Below, piece by piece: positions 25,767 through 34,018 of a stretch of DNA of 64,000 bases (its first letter is position 1; each line of letters begins with the position of its first letter). The translations under genes and the position numbers were made by a program. This DNA is from Novosphingobium album (ex Liu et al. 2023) (lineage in GTDB: Bacteria; Pseudomonadota; Alphaproteobacteria; Sphingomonadales; Sphingomonadaceae): positions 1 through 64,000 of the forward strand of contig NZ_JARESE010000019.1 of NCBI RefSeq assembly GCF_029076845.1, written 5' to 3'. The notes under the pieces were generated by a model. The model was not told the DNA's origin. It searched no databases and was given only the letters and a program-made list of their open reading frames with translations.

Positions 25767-25783
25767 TTGAGAATTATTATCAA
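25767..25783. promoter_or_regulatory. Fur-like box upstream of the PepSY operon
   Basis: The 17-bp near-perfect palindrome TTGAGAATTATTATCAA closely resembles the classical Fur consensus (GATAATNATTATC type). It sits between the minus-strand redox operon and the plus-strand siderophore receptor gene, so it may control one or both under iron repletion. Confidence 0.75.
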
Positions 25784-25893
25784 GAGCGATTGAGGGTCGC
25801 TCCTGGCCGGCGGGCGCGGGGTCGCCGCATGGCCAGGCCGCTGCCCCGATCCGCACGCCGCATCAACCGTTGAACGATTATCTCTTGCAATTG

Positions 25894-25911
25894 TCGCGAC
25901 TCATTTGCATT
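25894..25911. promoter_or_regulatory. Fur-like box (distal) upstream of the siderophore receptor
   Basis: TCGCGACTCATTTGCATT resembles the TGCGAnTnATTTGCAnT form of iron-responsive operators seen before TBDR genes. It repeats, 34 bp further on, as a closely related site, which suggests tandem binding. Confidence 0.5.
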
Positions 25912-25928
25912 AGCGCCATCATCGTAAC

Positions 25929-25945
25929 TGCGAACCATTTGCAAT
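25929..25945. promoter_or_regulatory. Fur-like box (proximal) upstream of the siderophore receptor
   Basis: TGCGAACCATTTGCAAT is an imperfect palindrome (TGCRAAY arms) ending 10 bp before the receptor start codon, next to the GGGGGAA ribosome site. It shares GCGA-N4-TTTGCA with the distal site. Confidence 0.55.
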
Positions 25946-25955
25946 AGGGGGAAAC

Positions 25956-28295
25956 ATGACTCGTCCGCTTTCGGCATCCACGCCTTCGTTCCTGGCGCTC
26001 AGCTGCATCGGCGCGATCGCCGTCGCCACGCCGGGCCACGCCCAGGAGACCGGACAGGGCCAGAAGCTTGGCGGCGTGACCGTCACCGACACGGCCATCA
26101 CCGAGAACGAAGGGCGCCAGCAGGCCAGCCCGAAAGCGACGCGGCCGGTGCGCGATACGCCCCAGACCGTCACGATCCTGACCAACCAGGTGATCGAGCA
26201 GCAGAACCTGCTGACCTTGCGCGACGTGCTGTCCACCGTGCCCGGCATCACTTTCGGCGCCGGCGAAGGCGGCGGCGGCTATGGCGACAGCATCAACTTG
26301 CGCGGCTATTCGGCCAATACCGACATCACTGTCGATGGCGTGCGCGACAGCGCGCAGTACACCCGCACCGATCCCTTCAATCTTGAGCAGGTGGAAGTGA
26401 CCAACGGCGCCAACTCGGCGGTCGCGGGTTCGGGCTCGGTCGGCGGGTCGATCAACCTCGTCACCAAGCGGCCGACGGCGGACACGCAAGTGATCGTCAA
26501 CGGCGGCATCGGCACCGACAACTACTATCGCGGCACGATCGACGCCAATGTGCGCGCCAGCGATCTGATCGCCTTGCGCCTCAACGCCATGGCGCACCAG
26601 AACGACGTGCCTGGCCGCGACGTGGAGGATTACCAGCGCTGGGGCATCGCTCCGTCGGTGACGATCGGCATCGAAAGCCCGACCCGGCTGACGCTGCAAT
26701 ACCTGCACCAGCAGGACGAGAACATCCCGCAATACGGCGTGCCCTATTACATCAACGCGAGCTACAACGGGCCGATCCCCGGCGTTCACACCAGCGACTA
26801 TTTCGGATCGCGCAATGTCGATACGCAGAAGATCAACGTCGATCAGCTGACCGCGACGTTCGAGCACGATTTTTCCGACCGGGTGAACATCCGCAACCTT
26901 TCGCGCTGGCAGGATGTCCAGCAGCTCACGCGCGTCAGCCCGCCGCAGGGCACCTATTGCCTGGCCTCGGGCCTGCTGCCCACCGGCGCGGCCTGCCCGG
27001 CGAGCACCCCGCCCGGATACTATCTGGCGAGCGGGCCGCGCGGCAACACGCGCGATTCGCGCAACCAGCTGATGTACAACCAGACCGACCTGAAGGCGGT
27101 GTTCGACACGGGCGGGCTGGAGCACACGCTGGTGCTTGGCGCGTCGGTCGCCTGGGAAAAGTACGGCCTGCTCACCGGCAACTGGGCGCGTAATGCCGAT
27201 GGCACGGCCATCGCGGGCGGCTTCCCGCTGATCAACATCGCCAATCCCAACGAGGTGGTCGTCGGCCCGGCCGGCTTTGCCTATGGCAGCAACCTGTGGA
27301 CCGGCCCGGTCAATTTCATCCCCACCGCCAAGCAGAACGGCGAGCTGGAAAACTACGCCGCCTACCTGTTCGATACCGTCAAGGTTTCCGAGCAGTTCGA
27401 GATCAACGGCGCCATCCGCTATGAAAAGAACAAGGGCTGGTACCGCAACGACACCGTCGCCCGCGCCACCGCGACGAGCGACGGCGATCGCACGATCGGC
27501 ACCAAGTTCCACAACGATGACAACCTGTTCTCCTACCGCGTCGGGCTGGTCTACAAGCCGGTCGAGGCGGTGAGCGTCTATGCCGCCTACGGCAATGCCA
27601 AGACGCCGTCGAAAACCTCGGTCAACGGTTCGTGCGCGGCCGAAACCTGCAACGTGAAGCCCGAAAGCGCCAAGAACTATGAAGTCGGCGTCAAGGCAGA
27701 ACTGGGATCGGGCGTGCTGCTCACCGCCGCGGTGTTCCGCAACGAGCGGGACCAGTACAAGGTGGCCTCGGTCGATCCGACCATCCCCGACCAGCAGCTT
27801 GACGGCAAGTCGCGCGTCAACGGCGTGGCGCTGAGCGCGTCGGGCCAGGTCACGTCCGCGCTGTCGATCACCGCGAATTACACCTATCTCGACAGCAAGG
27901 TCATCCGCAGCGTCGCCGACAACGCCCCTCCGGGCACGACGCCGCCCGCCGATGCCCAGGCCGGCAATCCGCTGACCAACGTGCCCAAGCATTCGGGCAG
28001 CCTGTTCGCGACTTATGCGTTCCCGTTCGGGCTGAAGGTCGGCTACGGCATGACCTACCAGGGCAGCTTCTACCTGAACAACGCGCTGACGACGCCGACG
28101 ACGGTGCTCTACAAGGCGCCGGACTACATGATCCACAACGCCTATCTGGCCTATGATTTCACCGACAACATCTCGGCCCAGATCAACGTCAAGAACTTCA
28201 CCGACAAGGTCTATTACACGCGCATCCGCAACAACGGCTGGGCGACCACGGGTGAGCGGCGCTCGGCGGTGCTGACGGTGGCCTACAAGTTCTGA
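25956..28295 (+). CDS. TonB-dependent siderophore receptor (catecholate/Fiu-like)
   Basis: 779 residues. A signal peptide (IAVATPGHAQE) is followed by a plug domain with RDTPQTVTILTNQVIEQQ, then ITVDGVRDSAQYTRTDPFNL and QVEVTNGANSAVAGSGSVGG, the siderophore-receptor subfamily signature. A barrel follows, ending in VAYKF with a terminal Phe. It imports ferric siderophores. Start ATG 25956 follows GGGGGAA. Divergent from the PepSY-ApbE operon and followed by tonB, with Fur-like boxes upstream. It appears complete. Confidence 0.93.
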   Translation: MTRPLSASTPSFLALSCIGAIAVATPGHAQETGQGQKLGGVTVTDTAITENEGRQQASPKATRPVRDTPQTVTILTNQVIEQQNLLTLRDVLSTVPGITFGAGEGGGGYGDSINLRGYSANTDITVDGVRDSAQYTRTDPFNLEQVEVTNGANSAVAGSGSVGGSINLVTKRPTADTQVIVNGGIGTDNYYRGTIDANVRASDLIALRLNAMAHQNDVPGRDVEDYQRWGIAPSVTIGIESPTRLTLQYLHQQDENIPQYGVPYYINASYNGPIPGVHTSDYFGSRNVDTQKINVDQLTATFEHDFSDRVNIRNLSRWQDVQQLTRVSPPQGTYCLASGLLPTGAACPASTPPGYYLASGPRGNTRDSRNQLMYNQTDLKAVFDTGGLEHTLVLGASVAWEKYGLLTGNWARNADGTAIAGGFPLINIANPNEVVVGPAGFAYGSNLWTGPVNFIPTAKQNGELENYAAYLFDTVKVSEQFEINGAIRYEKNKGWYRNDTVARATATSDGDRTIGTKFHNDDNLFSYRVGLVYKPVEAVSVYAAYGNAKTPSKTSVNGSCAAETCNVKPESAKNYEVGVKAELGSGVLLTAAVFRNERDQYKVASVDPTIPDQQLDGKSRVNGVALSASGQVTSALSITANYTYLDSKVIRSVADNAPPGTTPPADAQAGNPLTNVPKHSGSLFATYAFPFGLKVGYGMTYQGSFYLNNALTTPTTVLYKAPDYMIHNAYLAYDFTDNISAQINVKNFTDKVYYTRIRNNGWATTGERRSAVLTVAYKF

Positions 28296-28301
28296 TCGAT
28301 A

Positions 28302-28334
28302 CCTTCCGGCCGGTCCCACCGGCTGGTCGGAAGG
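28302..28334. terminator. Hairpin after the siderophore receptor gene
   Basis: CCTTCCG...CGGAAGG arms with an inner GCCGG/CCGGC stem begin 6 bp after the receptor stop codon. Together with the next hairpin this forms a tandem terminator-like structure before tonB. Confidence 0.5.
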
Positions 28335-28336
28335 TT

Positions 28337-28368
28337 CGGGCGGGGCGGCGAAATCGTCGCCCCGCCCG
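28337..28368. terminator. Strong GC hairpin between receptor gene and tonB
   Basis: 14-bp stem (CGGGCGGGGCGGCG against its complement with one G-T pair) and an AAAT loop, followed by a short T-containing run. Probable rho-independent-like terminator of the receptor transcript. Confidence 0.7.
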
Positions 28369-28407
28369 GAATGTTTGATCGGGATCAAAGCTGGGGCAAC
28401 GGATTAA

Positions 28408-28422
28408 TGCGATTGCCTCGCA
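28408..28422. promoter_or_regulatory. Fur-like box upstream of tonB
   Basis: TGCGATTGCCTCGCA has perfect TGCGA/TCGCA arms and sits 52 bp before the tonB start. It matches the arm type of the boxes before the siderophore receptor, which supports joint iron control of receptor and energy transducer. Confidence 0.5.
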
Positions 28423-28474
28423 ATAGGACATCCGGTAGAGGCGAGACTCGCGGATCATCGAGGGGTGCAATGTC

Positions 28475-29230
28475 GTGCTGCTGACGGCGGACAAGGCTTA
28501 CGAGGAACTGGAAGCGGAACACCTGGCCTTGCCGGGCGGGCCCGCCGCCGCGCCGTTCCCGGCCCCCTCGACGGTCGAAGCGCCGGCCCGCTATGGCGAG
28601 GGGCGCCGGTTCAACCCCGTCGCCATCGCGCTCACGGTGCTGTTCCATGCCGTGCTGATCTTCGTTGTCGTGCAGGTTCGCCAGCAGGCGACGCACGAGC
28701 AGCGCCAGCGGCTGACCGTGGTCGATCTCACCGCGCCGCCGCCTCCACCCCCTGCGGCGACCCGGCCGCCCGAGCCCAAGTCCGCCGTGGCCGCGCCCGT
28801 GCCGCTGGTGCAGGCGCCCCGCCCGGCGCCGCAGATCACGCTCACGCCTGCTCCCGTGGCGCCTTCCGCCCCCTCGGTGGTGGCCGCGCCGCCCGCCCCG
28901 GCGGCGGCGCCGGGCCCGCCCGCGCCCCCGGCGCCGCCCAGCCCGGTGGAAGCCAGCAACCTGGGCACGCGGATGATCTCCGCCCCGCCGCCGCGCTATC
29001 CGCTGGAAAGCCGCCGCCAGCGCGAGCAGGGCACGGTCGTCCTGGCGCTGACGCTCGATCTCAACGGCAGCGTCGCGACGATCGCGATCGCGCACAGCAG
29101 CGGCTTCCCGCGCCTTGACGAAGCGGCGCTGCGCGCGGTGCGCAAGTGGCGCTGGGCGCCCACCGTGCGCGATGGCCAGCCGGTGATGGTGCGCGGGCAA
29201 GTCGAAATCCCGTTCATGCTGCAAGGCTGA
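28475..29230 (+). CDS. tonB: Energy transducer TonB
   Basis: 251 residues. One N-terminal membrane helix (PVAIALTVLFHAVLIFVVVQV, with the His typical of TonB) follows a cytosolic lead of about 45 residues. A Pro/Ala-rich periplasm-spanning region (about 90-165) and a C-terminal TonB domain (RYPLESRRQREQGTVVLALT ... EAALRAVRKWRW) follow. It links the ExbBD proton channel to TBDRs. The GTG start at 28475 follows GAGGGGT; no ATG occurs in frame nearby. Its position after a siderophore receptor suggests a dedicated iron-uptake TonB. Confidence 0.92.
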   Translation: MLLTADKAYEELEAEHLALPGGPAAAPFPAPSTVEAPARYGEGRRFNPVAIALTVLFHAVLIFVVVQVRQQATHEQRQRLTVVDLTAPPPPPPAATRPPEPKSAVAAPVPLVQAPRPAPQITLTPAPVAPSAPSVVAAPPAPAAAPGPPAPPAPPSPVEASNLGTRMISAPPPRYPLESRRQREQGTVVLALTLDLNGSVATIAIAHSSGFPRLDEAALRAVRKWRWAPTVRDGQPVMVRGQVEIPFMLQG

Positions 29231-29300
29231 TGGCCGCCACGGCCCGACTGGCGCATCCGCGTGGCCATGCGATCCCTCGCGGGCAAGGGGGCATCGGCGC

Positions 29301-29981
29301 ATGATGCTGACAGTGCCGGGGCTGCTTTCGCCCGAAGACGTGGCCGAATGCCGCGCGGCGCTGGAAGGCGCGGCCTGGGTCGACGGGCGCGTCACCGCCG
29401 GCCATCAGGCGGTCGGCGTCAAGACCAACCGGCAACTCGCGCTCGACGATCCGGTGACGCGCCGGCTGGGCGATCTGCTGCTGCGCCGGCTGGAACAGTG
29501 CCCGCTCTACATCGCCTCGGTGCTGCCGCTGCGCGTGCTGCCGCCGCGCTTCAACCGCTATGAGGGCGAAGGCGCCTATGGCAGCCACATCGACAACGCC
29601 TTGCAGCAGAACCACCTGACCGGGCTCTACGTGCGCACCGACGTTTCCTGCACCGTGTTCTTCAGCGATCCCGATGAATACGAGGGCGGCGATCTGGTGG
29701 TGGAAGACAGCTATGGCGAGCATCGCGTCAAGCTGCCGGCGGGCGATATGGTGATCTATCCGGGCACCAGCCACCACCGGGTGACGCCGGTGACGCAAGG
29801 CGTGCGCTTCGCCTCGTTCTTCTGGACGCAGAGCCTGGTCGGGTCGGAGATCGCGCGGCGCACGCTGTTCGAGCTGGACAGCGCGATCCAGCGGCTGACC
29901 GCCGATCATCCGGGCCATGCCTCGATCGCGGCGCTGACGGGGGTCTATCACAACCTGCTGCGCCAGTGGTCGGCCCCATGA
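29301..29981 (+). CDS. PiuC/YbiX-like Fe(II)/2-OG dioxygenase (PKHD-type hydroxylase)
   Basis: 226 residues. The prolyl-4-hydroxylase-type fold has His-x-Asp in YGSHIDNAL, the second iron His in YPGTSHHRVTPV and the 2-OG Arg in VRFASFFW. Family members (PiuC, YbiX) lie beside siderophore TBDRs and are iron-repressed, as here after tonB. The native substrate is not settled, though PiuC is associated with uptake of siderophore-like compounds. The stop overlaps the start of the next gene by 4 bp (ATGA). Confidence 0.92.
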   Translation: MMLTVPGLLSPEDVAECRAALEGAAWVDGRVTAGHQAVGVKTNRQLALDDPVTRRLGDLLLRRLEQCPLYIASVLPLRVLPPRFNRYEGEGAYGSHIDNALQQNHLTGLYVRTDVSCTVFFSDPDEYEGGDLVVEDSYGEHRVKLPAGDMVIYPGTSHHRVTPVTQGVRFASFFWTQSLVGSEIARRTLFELDSAIQRLTADHPGHASIAALTGVYHNLLRQWSAP

Positions 29982-31117
29982 CCGGCCCGGCGCCGCTGCC
30001 CCCGCTCACCATGATTCCCGACAGCCTGCGGAGCCTGCGCGACTATGAGCGCCAGGCCGAGGCGCATATGCCCGCCGCGTCGTGGCGCCATGTCCAGTCG
30101 GGTGCGGGGGCGGAGACCACGCTGGCGGCCAACCGCGCGCAGTTCGATCGCCATCGCCTGGTACCGCGCGCGCTGGCCGACATGCGCGGCGCGACGACCG
30201 GGCTGGACCTGTTCGGCCTGCGCCACGCGGCGCCGATCCTGCTCGCGCCCGTCGCCTATCACCGCCTGGCCCACCCGGACGGCGAGCTGGCGACCGTGAG
30301 CGCGGCCACCGCGCTCGAAACCACGATGGTGGTCAGCACCTTGTCGAGCGTCCCGCTGGAAGACATCGCCGCGCGCGCCCGCGCGGTGGCGAGCGAGCTG
30401 GCCATGGCGCCGCCGCCGCTGTGGTTCCAGCTCTATCTCCAGCCGGACCGGGGCCACACCGCCGAACTGGTGCGGCGGGCCGAAGCGGCAGGCTATCAGG
30501 TGCTGGTCTTCACCGTCGATGCCGGGGTGAAGCGATCGGGCTTCGCCTTGCCGCCGGGGGTGGATGCGGCCAACTTGCGCGGAATGCCGGTGCTGTCGCA
30601 GAGCGCCAGCGTGGCAGGCGGGCGGATGATTTTCGGCACCGCGCTGCTCGATGCCGCGCCCACCTGGGAAAGCCTTGACTGGCTGCGCGGCATCACCCGC
30701 TTGCCGATCGTGGTGAAGGGCCTGCTCTCGCCGGCGGATGCGCGCATGGCCGCCGGGCGGGGCGCCGACGGGATCATCGTGTCGAACCACGGCGGCCGCG
30801 TGCTCGATGGCCTGGCCACGCCGCTCGACGTGCTGCCGGCGATGGCCGAGGCGGTGGACGGCAAAGTACCGCTGCTGCTCGACAGCGGCGTGCGCGAGGC
30901 GACCGACGTGCTCAAGGCCCTGGCGCTCGGCGCGCGGGCGGTGCTGATCGGGCGCCCGCAGATCCACGCGCTGGCGGTGGCCGGGATGCAGGGCGTGGCC
31001 CACGCGCTGCACATCCTGCGCACCGAGCTGGAACTGGCCATGGCGCAAGTGGGCTGCCCCTCGCTCGCCGCGATCGCGCGCGGGGATCTGCTGATGGGTA
31101 GCGGTTCGAACGCCTGA
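29978..31117 (+). CDS. FMN-dependent alpha-hydroxy-acid oxidase/dehydrogenase (LldD-like)
   Basis: 379 residues with the TIM-barrel FMN_dh fold. Motifs seen are PILLAPVAYHRLAHPDGE, WFQLYLQPDRGHT, VFTVDAGVKR, PIVVKGLLSPADARMA and the catalytic/flavin signature GIIVSNHGGRVLDG, with LGARAVLIGRP near the end. It oxidises a 2-hydroxy acid to the 2-oxo acid. The start at 29978 overlaps the PiuC-like stop, so the pair is coupled and probably iron-regulated. A link to hydroxy-acid siderophore breakdown is possible but inferred. Confidence 0.87.
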   Translation: MTGPAPLPPLTMIPDSLRSLRDYERQAEAHMPAASWRHVQSGAGAETTLAANRAQFDRHRLVPRALADMRGATTGLDLFGLRHAAPILLAPVAYHRLAHPDGELATVSAATALETTMVVSTLSSVPLEDIAARARAVASELAMAPPPLWFQLYLQPDRGHTAELVRRAEAAGYQVLVFTVDAGVKRSGFALPPGVDAANLRGMPVLSQSASVAGGRMIFGTALLDAAPTWESLDWLRGITRLPIVVKGLLSPADARMAAGRGADGIIVSNHGGRVLDGLATPLDVLPAMAEAVDGKVPLLLDSGVREATDVLKALALGARAVLIGRPQIHALAVAGMQGVAHALHILRTELELAMAQVGCPSLAAIARGDLLMGSGSNA

Positions 31118-31172
31118 AGCATCTGTGAAAGTCCGATCCAGCGGCGCCGCATCCTCGCCGGGGGATCAGGCT

Positions 31173-32489
31173 CTACGCCACCGCCTCGACCGGCGGCGCT
31201 TCGCGCCAGCCGTTCGCCAGGATCAGCAGCCCGGCGATGCCGGCCAGGAACGTGGGCAGCACATAGACCAGCCGGATAACCTCCTGCGCGCCCAGGCTGG
31301 CCGGCGCGCCCGGAACGAAGCCGGCCGTCGCCAGTATCCACAGCGCCGCGCCCACGCCCAGGCTGGAAGCAAGCTTCAGCGTGACGTTGAAGAACGCGTA
31401 ATAGCTGCCTGAACGGCGCATCCCGCTGGCCGCGTCCCGGCCCGAGATGTCGGCCACCATCGAGCGCAGCAGCATATAGTCGCCGCCAAAGCAGGCGCTG
31501 CGCACCAGCATGTAGATCGCCAGCGGCGCCAGTCCGCCCGTCGGCAGCAGCAGCGCCAGCGGCGCGGCCAGGGCTTGCCAGGCGAACACCCCCATCAGCG
31601 TGCGCCGCTTGCCCAGCCGGCGGCTGGCCTGCGCCCAGAGCGGCAGCGTGACCAGGCCGACCAGTGCGGGGATCAGCATCAGCGTGCTGCCCCAGCCGTT
31701 CAGCCCCAGCACTTGCTCGACAAAGAAGAAGAACGTGCCGCTGCTCGATGCATCGGCCAGCCCGACCAGCGCGTAAAGCGCCAGCACGATGGCCAGTTCG
31801 CGATCCTTCAGGATCGCCCCGAACAGGCGGAACGGGCCGACCGCGCGCGCCGCCGCCGCGCGATCGCTGGGCGGTTCGGGAATGAAGCGCAGCACCAGCA
31901 GCACCGAGAGCGGCGCCAGCAGGATCAGCAGCAGCCCCATCGCGCCCACCTGCTCGGCCCGGCCGGCACCGAAGCCGCGTTCCAGGATGCTGGGCAGCAG
32001 GATGGTCAGCGGCATACCGGCGGCGGCGAACCAGATCTTGGCCCCCATGATCCGCGTACGCTCGTGATAGTCGCGCGCGATCTCCAGCCCCCAGCCGCCA
32101 TGCGGGGTCAGCATCAGCGAATAGCCGAAATGCATGACCAGGCACCAGCCCGCCAGCGTGGTGATGCCGATGCCCGGCGCGGCGAAGAACACTTGCCAGG
32201 TGCCGATCATGACCAGCGGCACGCCCGCCACCATCCACGGCCGGCGCTGGCCGAAGCGGGTGGGGAAGCGATCGCTGGCCCAGCCGATCGGCGGATCGAC
32301 CACCGTATCGAACAGGCGGATCGCCATCAGCAGCGTGCCCACCGCCGCCAGCGGCAGGCCCAGCGTTTCGGAAAAGAACGACGGCAGATAGATGCGCCAG
32401 GGCAGCTCGATCGCCTGGAACAGCACGACCGGCAGCGAAAAGACCGTTAGCTGGGCCCAGGTCAGCCGCTCACTGCGATGCTCGTTCAT
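31173..32489 (-). CDS. MFS transporter, GPH (MFS_2) symporter family
   Basis: 438 residues with about 12 hydrophobic helices. The GPH motif DTVVDPPIGWASDRFPTRFGQRRPW follows helix 2, YHERTRIMG follows helix 4 and MRRSGSYYAFFN lies in the second half. It probably imports an organic solute by cation symport. ATG 32489 was chosen because GGAGA lies 5 bp upstream and the helices start soon after; the frame continues upstream without coding character. Next to the TetR gene on the same strand, so perhaps its target. Confidence 0.87.
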   Translation of the reverse strand: MNEHRSERLTWAQLTVFSLPVVLFQAIELPWRIYLPSFFSETLGLPLAAVGTLLMAIRLFDTVVDPPIGWASDRFPTRFGQRRPWMVAGVPLVMIGTWQVFFAAPGIGITTLAGWCLVMHFGYSLMLTPHGGWGLEIARDYHERTRIMGAKIWFAAAGMPLTILLPSILERGFGAGRAEQVGAMGLLLILLAPLSVLLVLRFIPEPPSDRAAAARAVGPFRLFGAILKDRELAIVLALYALVGLADASSSGTFFFFVEQVLGLNGWGSTLMLIPALVGLVTLPLWAQASRRLGKRRTLMGVFAWQALAAPLALLLPTGGLAPLAIYMLVRSACFGGDYMLLRSMVADISGRDAASGMRRSGSYYAFFNVTLKLASSLGVGAALWILATAGFVPGAPASLGAQEVIRLVYVLPTFLAGIAGLLILANGWREAPPVEAVA

Positions 32490-32608
32490 GGCGTCTCCGC
32501 TGGTCCGCAACAGACCCGTTCCGCCATATGGCCGGTTTTCTAAGTTTCGATGACGGCCGGCCGGAACCCGGCTGAAGCGAGCGATGCGCGGGGAAAGCGG
32601 CGAGAGGC

Positions 32609-33859
32609 TCAGCCGCTTTCGGGGCCCAGCAGTTCCAGCAGGCGGACCATGCTGTCGCGCGCGTGGCCGCGCGCCGCTTCGGGCGCGATTCCCACGGCGG
32701 CGCGCCTTTGCCCGCTGCCCAGGCCCGAGAAAAGCGCCGCGTCGAGCGGGGAGACCGCGCAACCGGGGCCGAGCAGCGCTTCGAGCAGCCCCCGGCTGGT
32801 CTGCCCGCGCAGATAGCGCAACTGGGCGGAAAGCGGCTTGAGCCCCGGATCGCGCGCCACCGCGATCAGCAGTTCGTCAAAGGCCAGCAGCCGGTCGGTC
32901 GGCGCGGTCTGGTCCACCAGCTTGTCGATCAGGCGGATACCGTGCTCCTCGATCGTCCGGGTGACGTGCTCTTGTGGCGTGAACGGCAGCACCCGGCGGT
33001 AGATCATCTCGAAGGCCGCGCGCAACAGTTCCGCGCTGGTGCGGAAATTGTAGGAGACGACGCCCAGCGACAGCCCGGCCTGCCTGGCCACGGCCCGATG
33101 GGTGAGCCCGGAAACGCCGAGTTCGGCTACCGTGTCGGCGGCGGCGGCGGCGACCTGTTCGGGCACCACGCCGCTGATCGAGAGCGCGGGCATCAGCCGG
33201 CTCGCCTCGGTCCGCGCGAAACGCCGCCATGGTCCTTCGTCGACCAGCCTTCCGGCCAGCCATTCGCCCCAGCCCCGGCAGGTCTCTTCCAGGCAGGCGC
33301 GATCGACCGCCCGGCGCCATTGCGTCAGGTGCAGCAGGCTTTCGCCGTCGAACAAGTGGTACGTCAACTCGCCATGCTCGGGAAGGCCGCAGCGCGCGCA
33401 GACGTTCTGCCAGAATCCCTGCCAGAGCGCTTGCCAGCGCTGGAGCGCGGGCATGTAGCGCGCATCGCGCGCGGCCATGATCTGGCATTCGCGCCAGGCG
33501 AAGGCGAGCCGCCGGTGCGCGTGCGACCAATCGTCGATCAGCGCGGCCATCAGCGCGGGCAGCGCTTCGGCGCCCAGCGCGCCGGCATCGGCGAAGGTAT
33601 CGAGATGGGCCGCGCACCATTGCTCGGCGGCGGCGCGGGCGCTGTCCTGTGCGGCGAAAAACAAGCGTTCCATATCACCGAAGTGGTAATAGATGCTCGA
33701 AACCGGCAGCCCGGTCGCCTGGGCGACCGAGCGGACCGAGGTGCCGGCATTGCCGTGGGTTTCCCAGATCGCCAGAACCGTCTGAATCAGCCGGTCGGGT
33801 GACGGGATTTCCTTGGATTCACTGGATACGGCCGCGTCTTTCACCGAATCTCTCCGCAT
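32609..33859 (-). CDS. TetR-family regulator with two tandem DNA-binding domains
   Basis: About 416 residues, twice the usual TetR length. A first HTH lies near residues 20-60 (NAGTSVRSVAQATGLPVSSI then YYHFGDMERLFFAA) with its ligand-binding helices to about 200. A second complete HTH (AELGVSGLTHRAVARQAGLS then VVSYNFRTSAELLRAAF) starts near residue 215 with a second C-terminal domain. This looks like a fusion of two TetR proteins. ATG 33859 has AGGA just upstream; 33901 is an alternative. Divergent from the TBDR at 34019, its probable target. Confidence 0.86.
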   Translation of the reverse strand: MRRDSVKDAAVSSESKEIPSPDRLIQTVLAIWETHGNAGTSVRSVAQATGLPVSSIYYHFGDMERLFFAAQDSARAAAEQWCAAHLDTFADAGALGAEALPALMAALIDDWSHAHRRLAFAWRECQIMAARDARYMPALQRWQALWQGFWQNVCARCGLPEHGELTYHLFDGESLLHLTQWRRAVDRACLEETCRGWGEWLAGRLVDEGPWRRFARTEASRLMPALSISGVVPEQVAAAAADTVAELGVSGLTHRAVARQAGLSLGVVSYNFRTSAELLRAAFEMIYRRVLPFTPQEHVTRTIEEHGIRLIDKLVDQTAPTDRLLAFDELLIAVARDPGLKPLSAQLRYLRGQTSRGLLEALLGPGCAVSPLDAALFSGLGSGQRRAAVGIAPEAARGHARDSMVRLLELLGPESG

Positions 33860-34018
33860 GGCGTCCTGCGCCGGTTGTTCGCCGCGCAATCCCAAAGACA
33901 TAGCCGATTGCGGCCCGGATGGAATCGCTGATTGATGACAGTTCGATGATACAGACGTCACAGAGGTGAAATACAAACGCTCCACATGTCCGCCCGAATC
34001 AAACATCAGGGGGGCTTT

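Noticed and set aside
25878..28388. A long minus-strand frame of about 836 codons
   Set aside because: It is antisense to the siderophore receptor along its whole length and has no domain resemblance; the receptor is clearly the real gene.
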